A DNA stretch of 64,000 nucleotides, taken from assembly GCA_014379405.1 (NCBI GenBank), contig JACMLU010000015.1, positions 30,088 to 94,087 of the forward strand, given 5' to 3'. Positions 36,515 through 44,714 of the stretch are shown piece by piece. The DNA is from Flavobacterium sp. (GTDB taxonomy: Bacteria > Bacteroidota > Bacteroidia > Flavobacteriales > Flavobacteriaceae). The translations under genes and the position numbers were made by a program. Below the pieces are notes generated by a model that did no database searches, had not been told where the DNA came from, and saw nothing but the letters and a program-made list of their open reading frames with translations. Positions within the stretch are counted from its first letter, which is position 1. Each line of letters opens with the position of its first letter.

Positions 36515-37420
36515 ATGAAAAATTATTTTATAAAAACGAGACTAATATTGGTTCTTTTTTTATTTACAACCATTTCTTTGATGGGACAATCTTCTTCGAT
36601 TTTTAAGAAATTCGATTCGTATCAGACGCTCACACAAATATGGGAATTACAACCTGATAGTACTAGTGAAACCTTTCTAATAACGGCGCACAAGCCTACT
36701 TACATTTTGCCATTTCGGTTTTCTAGTCATAGGCGTGAAGTAAATTTTGAAGTTGTACCTCCTGTCGACGTTGCAACTGAAGAAGAAATTGAGCTAAATA
36801 ATGTAGAAGCTACTATGCAGTTCAGTTTTAAAACCAAATTAGCCCAAAGAATTTTTGGTAATGGTGCTTTATGGTTGGGTTACACCCAAAAGTCCTATTG
36901 GCAAGTTTACAATGCAGAGTTTTCTAGACCTTTTAGGGAAACGAATTATGAACCTGAAATTATTTTTAACTATCCTGTGCAGTTTAATTTTTTAAAGACT
37001 AAAATGCTTGGGTTTGGATTTAATCATCAGTCAAATGGAAGGGAAGGACATAAATTTACACGAAGTTGGAACCGATTTATTATGCAAGCAGGCTTTGAGG
37101 ATAAACAGTGGAGTTTACTAGTTAGAACATGGATAGCTACGGAAATTTCCGAAAATCCCGATATAGAAGATTATATGGGTAGAGCAGATGCCACTTTTAA
37201 TTATAGACTAAATAAACATTTATTTACATTAAAGGGACAACATTCTTTACGATTAGGGGATGATAATCAAGGTAGTATCGAAGTGGATTGGGCTTTTCCT
37301 ATATACGGAAATCTAAAAGGTTATGCTCAGTTTTTTCATGGATATGGAGATGCCATGATAGATTACAATCAAATTCATACCATTGCCGGAATAGGAATTG
37401 TATTTGCTGGAACCTTATAA
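36515..37420 (+). CDS. pldA: Outer-membrane phospholipase A, copy 2
   Basis: 301 residues, same length as copy 1 and with the full catalytic set: FNHQSNG (His171, Ser173) and RSWNR (Asn186). Differences from copy 1 concentrate in the signal peptide and residues 46-60. Its upstream region is unlike that of copy 1, whereas a protoglobin gene follows by 62 bp where copy 1 has a terminator. Having two nearly identical OMPLAs 7.4 kb apart in direct orientation points to a segmental duplication. Confidence 0.92.
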   Translation: MKNYFIKTRLILVLFLFTTISLMGQSSSIFKKFDSYQTLTQIWELQPDSTSETFLITAHKPTYILPFRFSSHRREVNFEVVPPVDVATEEEIELNNVEATMQFSFKTKLAQRIFGNGALWLGYTQKSYWQVYNAEFSRPFRETNYEPEIIFNYPVQFNFLKTKMLGFGFNHQSNGREGHKFTRSWNRFIMQAGFEDKQWSLLVRTWIATEISENPDIEDYMGRADATFNYRLNKHLFTLKGQHSLRLGDDNQGSIEVDWAFPIYGNLKGYAQFFHGYGDAMIDYNQIHTIAGIGIVFAGTL

Positions 37421-37482
37421 AAGCACTTTAACCTTAATTTATAAAAAGAAAAAATTCAATTATTAATTTAAAAAACAAAATC

Positions 37483-38073
37483 ATGGAAAAATCAACAGCA
37501 GGTTATACTTATGGGTCTAGCCAGATCGCAAAATCGCCATTTAGTTTAGAAGAATTAAAATTTCTGCAACAGTCAATGTTATTTGGGGAGGAAGATGTGA
37601 AATATTTGCAAATGAGTCACGATATTTTAAAAGACCAAACGAGTGCAATTCTTGATGTATGGTATGGATTTGTAGGTTCAACTCCACAACTAGTTTACTT
37701 TTTTGGAAATAAAACTACTGGTGAGCCTGAAGGAGATTACCTCACAAAAGTACGGGCGCGTTTTGAAATGTGGATTCTGCAAACTGCTGAAGCTAATTAT
37801 GACCAAGATTGGTTAAATTATCAGTACGAAATTGGATTACGACATTATACAATCAAAAAGAATAAAACAGACAATGCAACTGCAGTGCCTATCGTAAATT
37901 ACCGATATATTCCAGCATTAACCATCCCAGTAACAGCAACATTAAAACCCTTTTTAGCAAACAAGGGCGCAAGTGAAGAAAACGTAGAGAAAATGTACAA
38001 TGCTTGGTTGAAAACCGTTCTTATGCAAACCATTCTTTGGGGGCAGCCCTATATGAAAGAAGGAGAATTTTAA
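37483..38073 (+). CDS. Protoglobin-family heme protein
   Basis: 196 residues matching the protoglobin domain: SLEELKFLQQSMLFGEEDVKYL, VWYGFVGSTPQLVYFF, an expected proximal His121 in IGLRHYTIKK, and NYRYIPALTIPVTATLKPFLA. Single-domain protoglobins bind O2, CO and NO and may scavenge or sense nitric oxide. It is cytoplasmic with no fused output domain. It follows OMPLA copy 2 by 62 bp and is closed by a clear terminator. Confidence 0.9.
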   Translation: MEKSTAGYTYGSSQIAKSPFSLEELKFLQQSMLFGEEDVKYLQMSHDILKDQTSAILDVWYGFVGSTPQLVYFFGNKTTGEPEGDYLTKVRARFEMWILQTAEANYDQDWLNYQYEIGLRHYTIKKNKTDNATAVPIVNYRYIPALTIPVTATLKPFLANKGASEENVEKMYNAWLKTVLMQTILWGQPYMKEGEF

Positions 38074-38093
38074 AATTCATTTTAGATAAAAAA

Positions 38094-38121
38094 ACAAAGC
38101 GGGCATATTTCCCGCTTTTGT
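38094..38121 (+). terminator. Terminator after the protoglobin gene
   Basis: ACAAAGCGGG pairs with CCCGCTTTTGT around CATATTT, with a T-rich 3' side. Confidence 0.85.
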
Positions 38122-38141
38122 AATGAATTATAACTATTAAC

Positions 38142-38281
38142 CTTATTGTTTGATGAATTGTAATTCAAAGTTTAATTTAATTTCTTCTCCAACTAAGACT
38201 CCTCCAGTTTCTAAAGCTGAGTTCCAGTTTAATCCCCAATCTTTTCGGTTAATTTTCCCGGTGATTGAAAATCCTGCTTTG
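38142..38281 (-). pseudogene. YceI remnant (3' end only)
   Basis: Nearly identical to 30100-30241, the last 45 codons of the YceI gene plus its downstream bases. Homology ends sharply at 38281, where Crp-like sequence begins. Confidence 0.9.
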
Positions 38282-38282
38282 C

Positions 38283-38556
38283 CGAAAGGTTTCGTTGTAT
38301 TAGTAACCTAAAAATGCGTTCAAATTTGGAGACTTTTTGCAAAAGCATTTCTTTGGTTTCGGGTGTCAAAATCAATAACTCACAATGTTCAAGCGTTTCT
38401 ATGAATAATTTGCTTGGTTTTTTTTCATAAAAACTCGCAATATCGCTTATCCATCAATCTTCTATAGCAAATTGAACAATTACTTCGAATCCATTTTCAT
38501 TAATGTAATATTTACGAATACAGCCTTTTAGAATGTAAGCTTCAAACTGAAAATTT
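38283..38556 (-). pseudogene. Crp/Fnr regulator remnant (internal segment)
   Basis: About 85-90 percent identical to 31898-32165, encoding roughly residues 45-137 of the Crp/Fnr protein. It contains a stop where the parent has a Trp codon (CCATCA on the plus strand against CCACCA) and lacks both ends, including the HTH. It directly abuts the YceI remnant. Confidence 0.85.
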
Positions 38557-38574
38557 TTCACATTTGGCATTGTC

Positions 38575-38645
38575 TAATTCACCACTTATTTTGTCTTATT
38601 GCCCTATTTCTTAATGGCATACAATTCAGTACCGAAGTACTTTTG
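38575..38645 (+). promoter_or_regulatory. Promoter region copied from the nitrilase gene
   Basis: The stretch with TTATTTTGTCTTATTG, CCCTATTTCTTAATGGCAT and a -7-like TACTTTTG (38638-38645) resembles 47404-47475 in front of the intact nitrilase. It shows that the duplicated module includes the nitrilase promoter. Confidence 0.5.
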
Positions 38646-38649
38646 ACCT

Positions 38650-38774
38650 ATGATTACGAATTATTATAAAACAGAATCAATGAAAAAAATTAAAAATCCA
38701 GAAACGAGTAGAGTGGTTAAAGTTGCCGCTGTACAAATCAGCCCGATTTTATATAGCTGTGAGGCCACAGTTGA
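38650..38774 (+). pseudogene. Nitrilase, N-terminal fragment
   Basis: ETSRVVKVAAVQISPILYS and EATVEK match the first 33 residues of the nitrilase at 47511 (ETSKVVKVAAVQISPVLYS). After VEK the frame passes into DUF1223 tail sequence. The likely start is the ATG at 38680. All three catalytic residues (Glu, Lys, Cys) are missing. Confidence 0.9.
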
Positions 38775-38975
38775 AAAAGGAGAAAACGGAGGCAAGTTAA
38801 TTTCTGATTTTCAAATTGTTAGAAACACTATTGCCAACGTTTAACGATTGACGAAAAGGGAACTAATAATTTATATTTCCCTAGTAATTTTAAAGTCCAA
38901 GATATTGAAATCATAGGATTCATAGATGACAACAATACTGGAGCTATTTTAGGAGCCACAAAAATTAATTTATAA
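38775..38975 (+). pseudogene. DUF1223 protein, C-terminal tail, displaced
   Basis: GENGGKLISDFQIVRNTIANV, a one-base frameshift, then LTIDEKGTNNLYFPSNF and VQDIEIIGFIDDNNTGAILGA with a stop at 38973. This is the tail that the broken DUF1223 gene at 43708-44305 lacks. It is fused behind the nitrilase fragment, 4.7 kb upstream of the rest of its gene. Confidence 0.75.
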
Positions 38976-39026
38976 TAATTCAGAATAAATAATAAAAAAT
39001 AAACAAAAATTAAAAGTAAACACAAA

Positions 39027-40325
39027 ATGAAAAATTCAGTAAAAATGATGTCCAAAACACTGTGGACAGGAGTGTTAGCCTTACAGTTAACCCTAGCAGC
39101 CGCACAAGACGGAGCAAAAAAAACAGATTTAAAAAATGGTGAGGCTATCCGCCCTTATAAAGTAGCTATTTCAAATGCAGATTTGAAAGACCTACGTGAA
39201 CGTGTATTGGCTACAAAATGGCCTAGTAAAGAAACTGTTGCTGATCAGTCACAAGGAGCACAGCTTTCTAAATTGCAAGATTTGGTGCACTACTGGGGTA
39301 CCAATTATGATTGGAGAAAAGCGGAAGCAAAACTAAATGCTTATCCACAATTTATTACTAAAATTGACGGTGTGGATATTCACTTCATCCATGTTAAGTC
39401 GAAACATAAAAATGCTATGCCTCTTATTTTAAGTCATGGATGGCCGGGGTCGGTATTTGAATTTGTGAAAGTCATAGATCCGCTTACCAATCCTACTGCC
39501 TATGGCGGAAAAGCTGAAGATGCTTTTGATTTAATTATACCTTCGCTGCCAGGTTTTGGATTCTCGGGTAAACCAACTGAAACGGGTTGGGATACCGCCC
39601 GAATTGCAAAAGCATGGGGCGTATTGATGAACCGATTGGGATACAAGCAATATGTTGCTCAAGGTGGTGATTGGGGTGCCGCTATCGTACACTTTATGGC
39701 GTTGCAAACACCTACAGGATTAAAAGCTATTCATAGTAATTTACCTGCTACTTTGCCGAATGAAGCAGGGATGGCATTGGGAACAGGTGTAGTACCTGAA
39801 ACGTTTACTGCCAAGGAGCGTGCTGCTTTTGACCAATTGAAAAATGCGATTGTAAGTGGTGGATTTATTTATAAATCTACTATGGAAACCCGTCCACAAG
39901 GAGTGAGTTACGGTTTAACAGATTCACCTGCAGGTCTTGCAGCATGGCTTCTTTTGCACCCTGGTTTTGCAACTTGGGCGTATGGTAACGATCCTAAACA
40001 ATCGCTAACTAAAGATGATGTACTTGATGATATTTCGTTATACTGGCTTACCAATTCAGCTGCATCTGCTTCAAGAATTTATTGGGAGAACCAAAAAATA
40101 AGCCTTATTAGTGCAGGATCAATGCAGTCTGATAAGATTACTATTCCGGTTGCTGTTACCACATTTCCTGAAGATGTATATGCATCACCTGAAAGCTGGG
40201 CACGCAAAGCATACAAAAATCTAATCTATTTTAATGAAGTTGATAGAGGCGGCCATTTTGCAGCTTGGGAAGAACCAAAATTATTCACAGAAGAATTGCG
40301 TGCAGCATTCAAAACACTGCGATAA
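39027..40325 (+). CDS. Exported epoxide hydrolase (EHN domain), copy 1
   Basis: 432 residues. A signal peptide (residues about 1-26, to LAAAQ) is followed by the epoxide hydrolase N-terminal (EHN) domain (RPYKVAISNADLKDLRERV, residues 42-150) and an alpha/beta domain with HGWPGS (137-142), nucleophile Asp215 in GGDWGA, and His410 in GGHFAAW. Such enzymes open epoxides to diols; export to the periplasm is unusual. It is about 93 percent identical to copy 2 at 48603 and more distant from the one at 44715. A cupin and an Ohr protein follow in both modules. Confidence 0.93.
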   Translation: MKNSVKMMSKTLWTGVLALQLTLAAAQDGAKKTDLKNGEAIRPYKVAISNADLKDLRERVLATKWPSKETVADQSQGAQLSKLQDLVHYWGTNYDWRKAEAKLNAYPQFITKIDGVDIHFIHVKSKHKNAMPLILSHGWPGSVFEFVKVIDPLTNPTAYGGKAEDAFDLIIPSLPGFGFSGKPTETGWDTARIAKAWGVLMNRLGYKQYVAQGGDWGAAIVHFMALQTPTGLKAIHSNLPATLPNEAGMALGTGVVPETFTAKERAAFDQLKNAIVSGGFIYKSTMETRPQGVSYGLTDSPAGLAAWLLLHPGFATWAYGNDPKQSLTKDDVLDDISLYWLTNSAASASRIYWENQKISLISAGSMQSDKITIPVAVTTFPEDVYASPESWARKAYKNLIYFNEVDRGGHFAAWEEPKLFTEELRAAFKTLR

Positions 40326-40393
40326 TCTTTATGGAAGGGCGACGCACAGTCGTTGCCCTTTTATTATCACAACAAATAAAAAAAATAAAACAA

Positions 40394-40804
40394 ATGGAAA
40401 AGACAAAAAAAATTGTACTGCTTATAATTATCATTATGGGTTTCGTAGCACTCTTGTTTCCCAGCAATGCCTTAGCACAGCGATCTGGAATACAGCGAAC
40501 AGATTTACAGCGACATGATCTTAGTGTTTCAGGACACGAAGCTATACAGGTACGCGTGGATTTTGAACCTGGTGCCGCTTTCGGAATGCACTCGCATCCG
40601 GGTGAAGAAATTATCTATGTGCTTGAAGGTACCTTCGTGTACGAGATAGAAGGGGAGTTACCTGTAACGCTAAATGCAGGTGATGTACTTTTCATTCCTG
40701 CAGGAAAGAACCACTCTGCTAAAAATGTGGGCAAGATGAAAGCTTCAGAGCTGGCTACCTATATTGTCGAAAAGGGGAGACCGCTCCTTGTCATGAAAAA
40801 ATAA
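40394..40804 (+). CDS. Exported cupin protein, copy 1
   Basis: The start at 40394 (MEKTKKIVLLIII) matches copy 2, giving 136 residues; an upstream in-frame start would overlap the epoxide hydrolase. An N-terminal signal or anchor ends at NALAQ. The cupin core has FGMHSHPGEEIIYVLEG (motif 1, two His and Glu) and AGDVLFIPAGKNHSAKN (motif 2 His). Metal-binding is expected, activity unknown. It lies between the epoxide hydrolase and the Ohr gene in both modules, so it probably works on the same stress. Confidence 0.9.
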   Translation: MEKTKKIVLLIIIIMGFVALLFPSNALAQRSGIQRTDLQRHDLSVSGHEAIQVRVDFEPGAAFGMHSHPGEEIIYVLEGTFVYEIEGELPVTLNAGDVLFIPAGKNHSAKNVGKMKASELATYIVEKGRPLLVMKK

Positions 40805-40847
40805 CACAATTTATAAAAACAATTATTAATTTTAATACGCTTAAAAA

Positions 40848-41267
40848 ATGGAAACAAACATTGAAAAAGTACTTTACACCGCAGTTACAAATACAACTGG
40901 TGGAAGAACAGGTAACTCTAAAAGTTCTGATGGTGAATTAGACATCATCCTTTCCTCACCGGGAAGTAACAGACCAGGAACCAATCCTGAGCAATTATTT
41001 GCAGCCGGTTGGTCTGCCTGCTTTATTGGTGCGATGGGCAAAGCTGCCAGCAATTTAAATGTAAAATTGCCAGCCGACCATTCTGTGAACACTGAAGTAG
41101 ATTTAGTCTTAACTGATACAGGTTATGTATTACAAGCCCGTTTAAATATCAGTTTGCCAGGTATTGACCGCAAGGTAGGTCAAGAGATTATTGCCGGAGC
41201 TGAACTTACCTGTCCTTATTCAAAAGCTATCAAAGGTAACGTTAAGACTGAGTATAATCTTATCTAA
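40848..41267 (+). CDS. Organic hydroperoxide reductase (Ohr/OsmC family), copy 1
   Basis: 139 residues, cytoplasmic. The redox Cys58 in SACFIGAM and Cys122 in CPYSKA have the spacing of Ohr, which reduces organic hydroperoxides using lipoylated partners. GGRTGNSKSSDGELD and NPEQLFAAGW are typical of the Ohr subfamily. It ends the epoxide hydrolase-cupin-Ohr module and is closed by a hairpin. Copy 2 at 50418 is about 86 percent identical. Confidence 0.93.
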   Translation: METNIEKVLYTAVTNTTGGRTGNSKSSDGELDIILSSPGSNRPGTNPEQLFAAGWSACFIGAMGKAASNLNVKLPADHSVNTEVDLVLTDTGYVLQARLNISLPGIDRKVGQEIIAGAELTCPYSKAIKGNVKTEYNLI

Positions 41268-41279
41268 GACTTTCTTATT

Positions 41280-41319
41280 ATTGGTTCCGGTTCCGTCTAT
41301 AGGGATTGGAATCAATTTT
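41280..41319 (+). terminator. Terminator after Ohr copy 1
   Basis: ATTGGTTCC pairs with GGAATCAAT (one G-U) followed by T residues. The same stem design recurs after MsrA (41931) and Ohr copy 2 (50851). Confidence 0.7.
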
Positions 41320-41414
41320 AATTTAAACAGTTCGATAGTAAAACGCCTTCGTTAATTATGTAAACCGCGAGGCTGTTTTGAGAAAATTTACAATTACTCC
41401 TATTAAGAATCTTT

Positions 41415-41906
41415 ATGAAAAAATTAAAAAAAGCATTCCTGGCAGGTGGCTGTTTTTGGGGAATGGAAGACCTATTTAGAGTGCGTCCAGGTGTAATCCA
41501 TACTGAAGTTGGCTATATTGGGGGACAGAACGAGAATCCAACTTATCATAACCATCCCGGACACGCAGAAGGAATAGAAATTACATACGATCCGGATAGA
41601 ACATCCTATATGGAGCTATTGGATTACTTTTTTAGGATGCATGACCCAACAACAGTTGACAGTCAGGGGAATGACATCGGTTCCAGTTACCGATCTGCTC
41701 TATTTATACAAGATGAGCATGAGAAAGAAGTTGCCAACAAAATCATTACTATCGTTGATGATTCGGGAAGATGGCCCAGTAAAGTGGTCACAACACTAGA
41801 ACCCTATACAAAATTCTGGCCTGCTGAAGAAGAACACCAGGATTACCTAATAAAGAACCCCAATGGCTACACTTGCCATTTTGAGCGGTTTGACACTTTC
41901 ATGTAA
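41415..41906 (+). CDS. msrA: Peptide methionine-S-sulfoxide reductase
   Basis: 163 residues with the catalytic motif GGCFWGME (Cys13), [12 protein letters not shown], and [23 protein letters not shown]. Reduces methionine sulfoxide in proteins after oxidative damage. No signal peptide, so it acts in the cytoplasm. The C-terminal resolving cysteine is in GYTCHFERF. It lies after the Ohr module on the same strand, with its own terminator. Nothing unusual in the sequence. Confidence 0.96.
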   Translation: MKKLKKAFLAGGCFWGMEDLFRVRPGVIHTEVGYIGGQNENPTYHNHPGHAEGIEITYDPDRTSYMELLDYFFRMHDPTTVDSQGNDIGSSYRSALFIQDEHEKEVANKIITIVDDSGRWPSKVVTTLEPYTKFWPAEEEHQDYLIKNPNGYTCHFERFDTFM

Positions 41907-41930
41907 AGTGGGACAGAATGGGAAAACTTA

Positions 41931-41970
41931 ATTGGTTCTGATCCTTTTGCAGGAAGCAGGACCAATTTAC
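41931..41970 (+). terminator. Terminator after msrA
   Basis: ATTGGTTCTG pairs with CAGGACCAAT, followed by TTT. It is related to the terminators at 41280 and 50851. Confidence 0.7.
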
Positions 41971-42002
41971 TATTCAATTCATTAATAAATAATTAAATAA
42001 AA

Positions 42003-42200
42003 ATGAAACAAAAAATAGCTGCCTCTTTTATTATGGGCTTTATTTCTATCGGTCTTATTTTATTTATAATTGTCAGCACCAATGCAGGTTTTAGTGAGCA
42101 ATTCTTTGGCAAGTGGTGTAGATCATAAATGACCGCCTTTATCATCATTGTTTCGAAAATTCTATTTTTGGGACCCAAAGTGAAGACATTTGTAGACTAA
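42003..42200 (+). pseudogene. DUF2798 membrane protein, frameshifted
   Basis: MKQKIAASFIMGFISIGLILF, NAGFSEQFFGKW and, after a frameshift near 42120, AFIIIVSKILFLGPKVKTFVD. This matches the two-helix DUF2798 family; the intact relative at 59134 has the same KKIAFALIMGIITTG, FFKIWAKSWAMAYIIV and IGPSIQRIID blocks. Confidence 0.7.
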
Positions 42201-42741
42201 TTGTTCAGAAAAAAAATAAGATTTTAGACTTGCCATTCTTGGTAAAACATTTGCATATTTTATTGAGCTGCAGACAGAAACATTTTAGAGATTCCTCTTT
42301 ATTATCTTTTTTTTGGCAGCTTTTTGTATTTAACAGTTTTTTTAGCGGCTTTGCAGGCCGTTGCTTTAGCTATAAAACATACAGTACCTTTTATAAATAT
42401 ACACTTTACAAAATTTCTTTTATAAGACTGCCAGACTCTTTTAGCTATAGTTCAAATCCCCTGTACAGGGATTTTTCGGTTTATAACAGGACTGATTTAA
42501 AGAGAATCCACTTGATACAGAGGGTACGGAATTGTTCAAAGCAGGGTGTGGACGGTTCAGATTAGAAAATGTCCGGTTTACCTTTTTTATGTTCCTGCTC
42601 ATACAATATCGCTGTAAATTTATTGAAAATTAAGGAGTTATGGCTGATGTTTAATTTTCAGCACCTTAAAAAGGAAGAATTTAAATCAGATTTACAAATG
42701 AATCGACACTGGTTTTACACAATAAAATTATAATCTAATTA
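42201..42741. other. Intergenic region with a hairpin
   Basis: About 540 bp. A 111-codon open frame on the plus strand (42230-42565) lacks family resemblance and has a composition unlike real genes here, so I do not call it. AAATCCC and GGGATTT with loop CTGTACA (42454-42474) and following T residues form a possible terminator. Nothing else stands out. Confidence 0.4.
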
Positions 42742-42753
42742 ATGCCAAAAATC

Positions 42754-43191
42754 ATGAAAACAATATTTTTAACTATTATGCTTGTCATTGTACTTGGAGC
42801 TACCACAGTGAAGGCACAATCTCACTTTAGCGCTTTAGATCAGGTAGTCTCTGTTCAATTTGCTTCATTGGATATAAAAGAATCGTTTATGGACAAGCTG
42901 GTTCCGGATTTTAAAAGGGACAGCAAAGTAGCTCTTATTGAAGAACCAAGCAAGGTGCTTTTGAAGAACCTAGCGCCAGCCTTCAATGTAACTAACTGGA
43001 CAATTTTTTACAAAAAGAAAGTGTCTGTCGATTCGTATTCAAAAGGAAATGAAGTTCCTTCCCTAGTCAAAAGTATAAGTACTGCTAAACTTAATTTTTT
43101 AGGGTATCCTCTTAGTCCATTAACTGCAAGACAGCCATATTTTGAGGAACCCGGATTAATTAATAATACGGTTTTGGTTTATCATTTTTAA
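42754..43191 (+). CDS. Exported protein, unknown function
   Basis: From the ATG at 42754 (MKTIFLTIMLVIVLGATTVKAQS) a signal peptide ends at about residue 22, leaving a mature protein of some 123 residues. An ATG at 42742 would add MPKI. The mature part (VVSVQFASLDIKESFMDKL, DSKVALIEEPSKVLL, TNWTIFYKKKVSVDSY) alternates charged and hydrophobic residues and ends VLVYHF. No family recognised. It lies between msrA and the broken DUF1223 gene, all on the plus strand. Confidence 0.6.
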   Translation: MKTIFLTIMLVIVLGATTVKAQSHFSALDQVVSVQFASLDIKESFMDKLVPDFKRDSKVALIEEPSKVLLKNLAPAFNVTNWTIFYKKKVSVDSYSKGNEVPSLVKSISTAKLNFLGYPLSPLTARQPYFEEPGLINNTVLVYHF

Positions 43192-43232
43192 ATCAAGAAC
43201 ACTCTTTTTTTCAATCTTTAAAAATATAAAAA

Positions 43233-43466
43233 ATGAAATTACCAACTCTAAATAGAATAATTGAACGGATTATAAATTCTGCAGCAGACGGCCTGAGAAC
43301 CCTAAGGGATGTATTTGAGGCCGAAGACAATATATTTACTCAGGATTACAGAGAGACACGAAAGCCAAAATATCCAAATAAGAATATTTTGGATTCGAGA
43401 GCAACTTCAATTGAAAAAACGGTCATTCTAGAAATGATGAAGGAAAGTGAGCCTTATTGGCTTTGA
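43233..43466 (+). CDS. Small hypothetical protein
   Basis: 77 residues, charged and probably helical at the N-terminus (LNRIIERIINSAADGLRTLRDVF), no signal peptide, ending SEPYWL. No family recognised. Gene-like features are its position 41 bp after the previous stop, an A-rich lead before the ATG, and a hairpin downstream. It may be real but has no independent support. Confidence 0.45.
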   Translation: MKLPTLNRIIERIINSAADGLRTLRDVFEAEDNIFTQDYRETRKPKYPNKNILDSRATSIEKTVILEMMKESEPYWL

Positions 43467-43551
43467 TATCTTTAAAGGCTTCCTCTTAAAGAAGTGAAAG
43501 CTATGACACAAAAATTAAATTATGTGAGGTTATTAATTTAAAAGGTGATTA

Positions 43552-43583
43552 GTCGCATCAGCAGTGATGCCGGTGCGATTTTT
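43552..43583 (+). terminator. Probable terminator
   Basis: GTCGCATC pairs with GGTGCGAT, followed by TTTT. It would close the pair of small genes before the DUF1223 remnant. Confidence 0.6.
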
Positions 43584-43707
43584 CTAATGTTAAACCAAGG
43601 TGATTTTAATTATCTGCAGACATAATAAAAAATAATTTTAAGGCTAGTTTTTGGAAACCTTACAATCTGATATGCCCCGTTTACTTTTTTTTAGTTTTTG
43701 AATCCGT

Positions 43708-44305
43708 ATGATACGAATAACTTTGATCAAAATTAATAAAGCATTAAAAAATATCATAAATAAAATAAAATTAATACTCGATTTTATTGCACTGGCTTTC
43801 TTTATAAGTAGCAGTGTAACGGCACAGAGTAGTGCAGAGAAAAATGCTCAGAAAGGCATTGCAGTTTTAGAATTGTTTACTTCGGAAGAATGCTCAATCT
43901 GTCCTCCTGCGATGAGCTGATGGGTAAAATCCAAAAGGAGTACCAGAAGATTCCGGTTTATATTATGTCCTACCATGTAGATTATTGTGACAGACAGGGT
44001 TGGAAAGATATCTTTAGTAATGCCGATATTCCAAAAGACAGCATCAGTATGCAGATTGGTTCGGAACTGAAACTATTTTCATCCTTCAGATACTTATCAA
44101 TGGAAAAGCAGAATATATCACGGCTCAAGAGCCTGTACTGAAAGGAGGTATTAAAATGGTACTTTACAAACCTGCCGCTATAAATGTAGCTTTAGAGGCA
44201 AGTCAGGCAGGCAGTAATCTTACAGTTAATTACGAGTTAAAAGGCAGTTTTAAAAATAGCCGACTAATGCTGGCGCTTATTCAAAAATCAGCTGTTCTAC
44301 ATTAG
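43708..44305 (+). pseudogene. DUF1223 (thioredoxin-like, secreted) protein, frameshifted and missing its C-terminus
   Basis: Signal-like segment, then VLELFTSEECSICPPA, a one-base deletion at about 43910, DELMGKIQKEYQKIPVYIMSYHVDYCDRQGWKDIFS, a second frame change near 44080, and LINGKAEYITAQEPVLKGG with VNYELKGSFKNSRLMLALIQKS, ending at TAG 44303-44305. DUF1223 proteins have a CxxC-like thioredoxin motif (here CSIC). The last 65 residues are absent here but are present at 38775-38975, so the gene was split by rearrangement. Confidence 0.8.
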
Positions 44306-44714
44306 TATTTTCAGTTGATGTTGAATTAGAACACGTTTGAACCTATTTTAATTCAAGTAGTTTATGATTTTCAGATTTGATACTTAATTTGAATTAGAAG
44401 AACCTTATCTTCATTGTTGTGGGTATATTTTGCCCTATTTATACAGATATGATCTTCCAATTTATATTAGTTGGTTTATCATTGTCAATTTCAAATGGAA
44501 TAGTTCATACATACTCCTCATTTTATATAAAAAAAACACACTAGGCTTGTACATTGTTGATTCATAATGTTGTATTTCAGTTTTGAGTTGATCTAATATC
44601 ATTCGACGTTCGAAATGCCGGTTTCAACTACCTTTTAGTCTGTTTCCCGATTTAGTGTTTTTCCAGAGTCAGATGGCGAAATACTTTTGTTCTATAATTT
44701 ACAACAACATAAAA
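44306..44714. other. Intergenic region, nothing recognised
   Basis: 409 bp between the DUF1223 breakpoint and the third epoxide hydrolase. TATATTTTGCCCTATTTA (44431-44448) resembles part of the nitrilase promoter segments at 38583 and 47410, but no repeat or gene fragment is clear. Confidence 0.35.

Noticed and set aside
40234..40518. 94-codon frame overlapping the epoxide hydrolase and cupin genes
   Set aside because: Out of frame with both real genes, no domain, and the equivalent frame is not kept in the second module.
42230..42565. 111-codon open frame on the plus strand
   Set aside because: No family resemblance, unusual composition rich in Phe, Ser and Tyr, no promoter, and it crosses a hairpin. 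Probably chance.
44300..44400. TTGAATTAGAACAC and TTGAATTAGAAGAA resembling the CTAG palindrome
   Set aside because: They lack the CTAG core and the second half-site, so I do not count them as operators.
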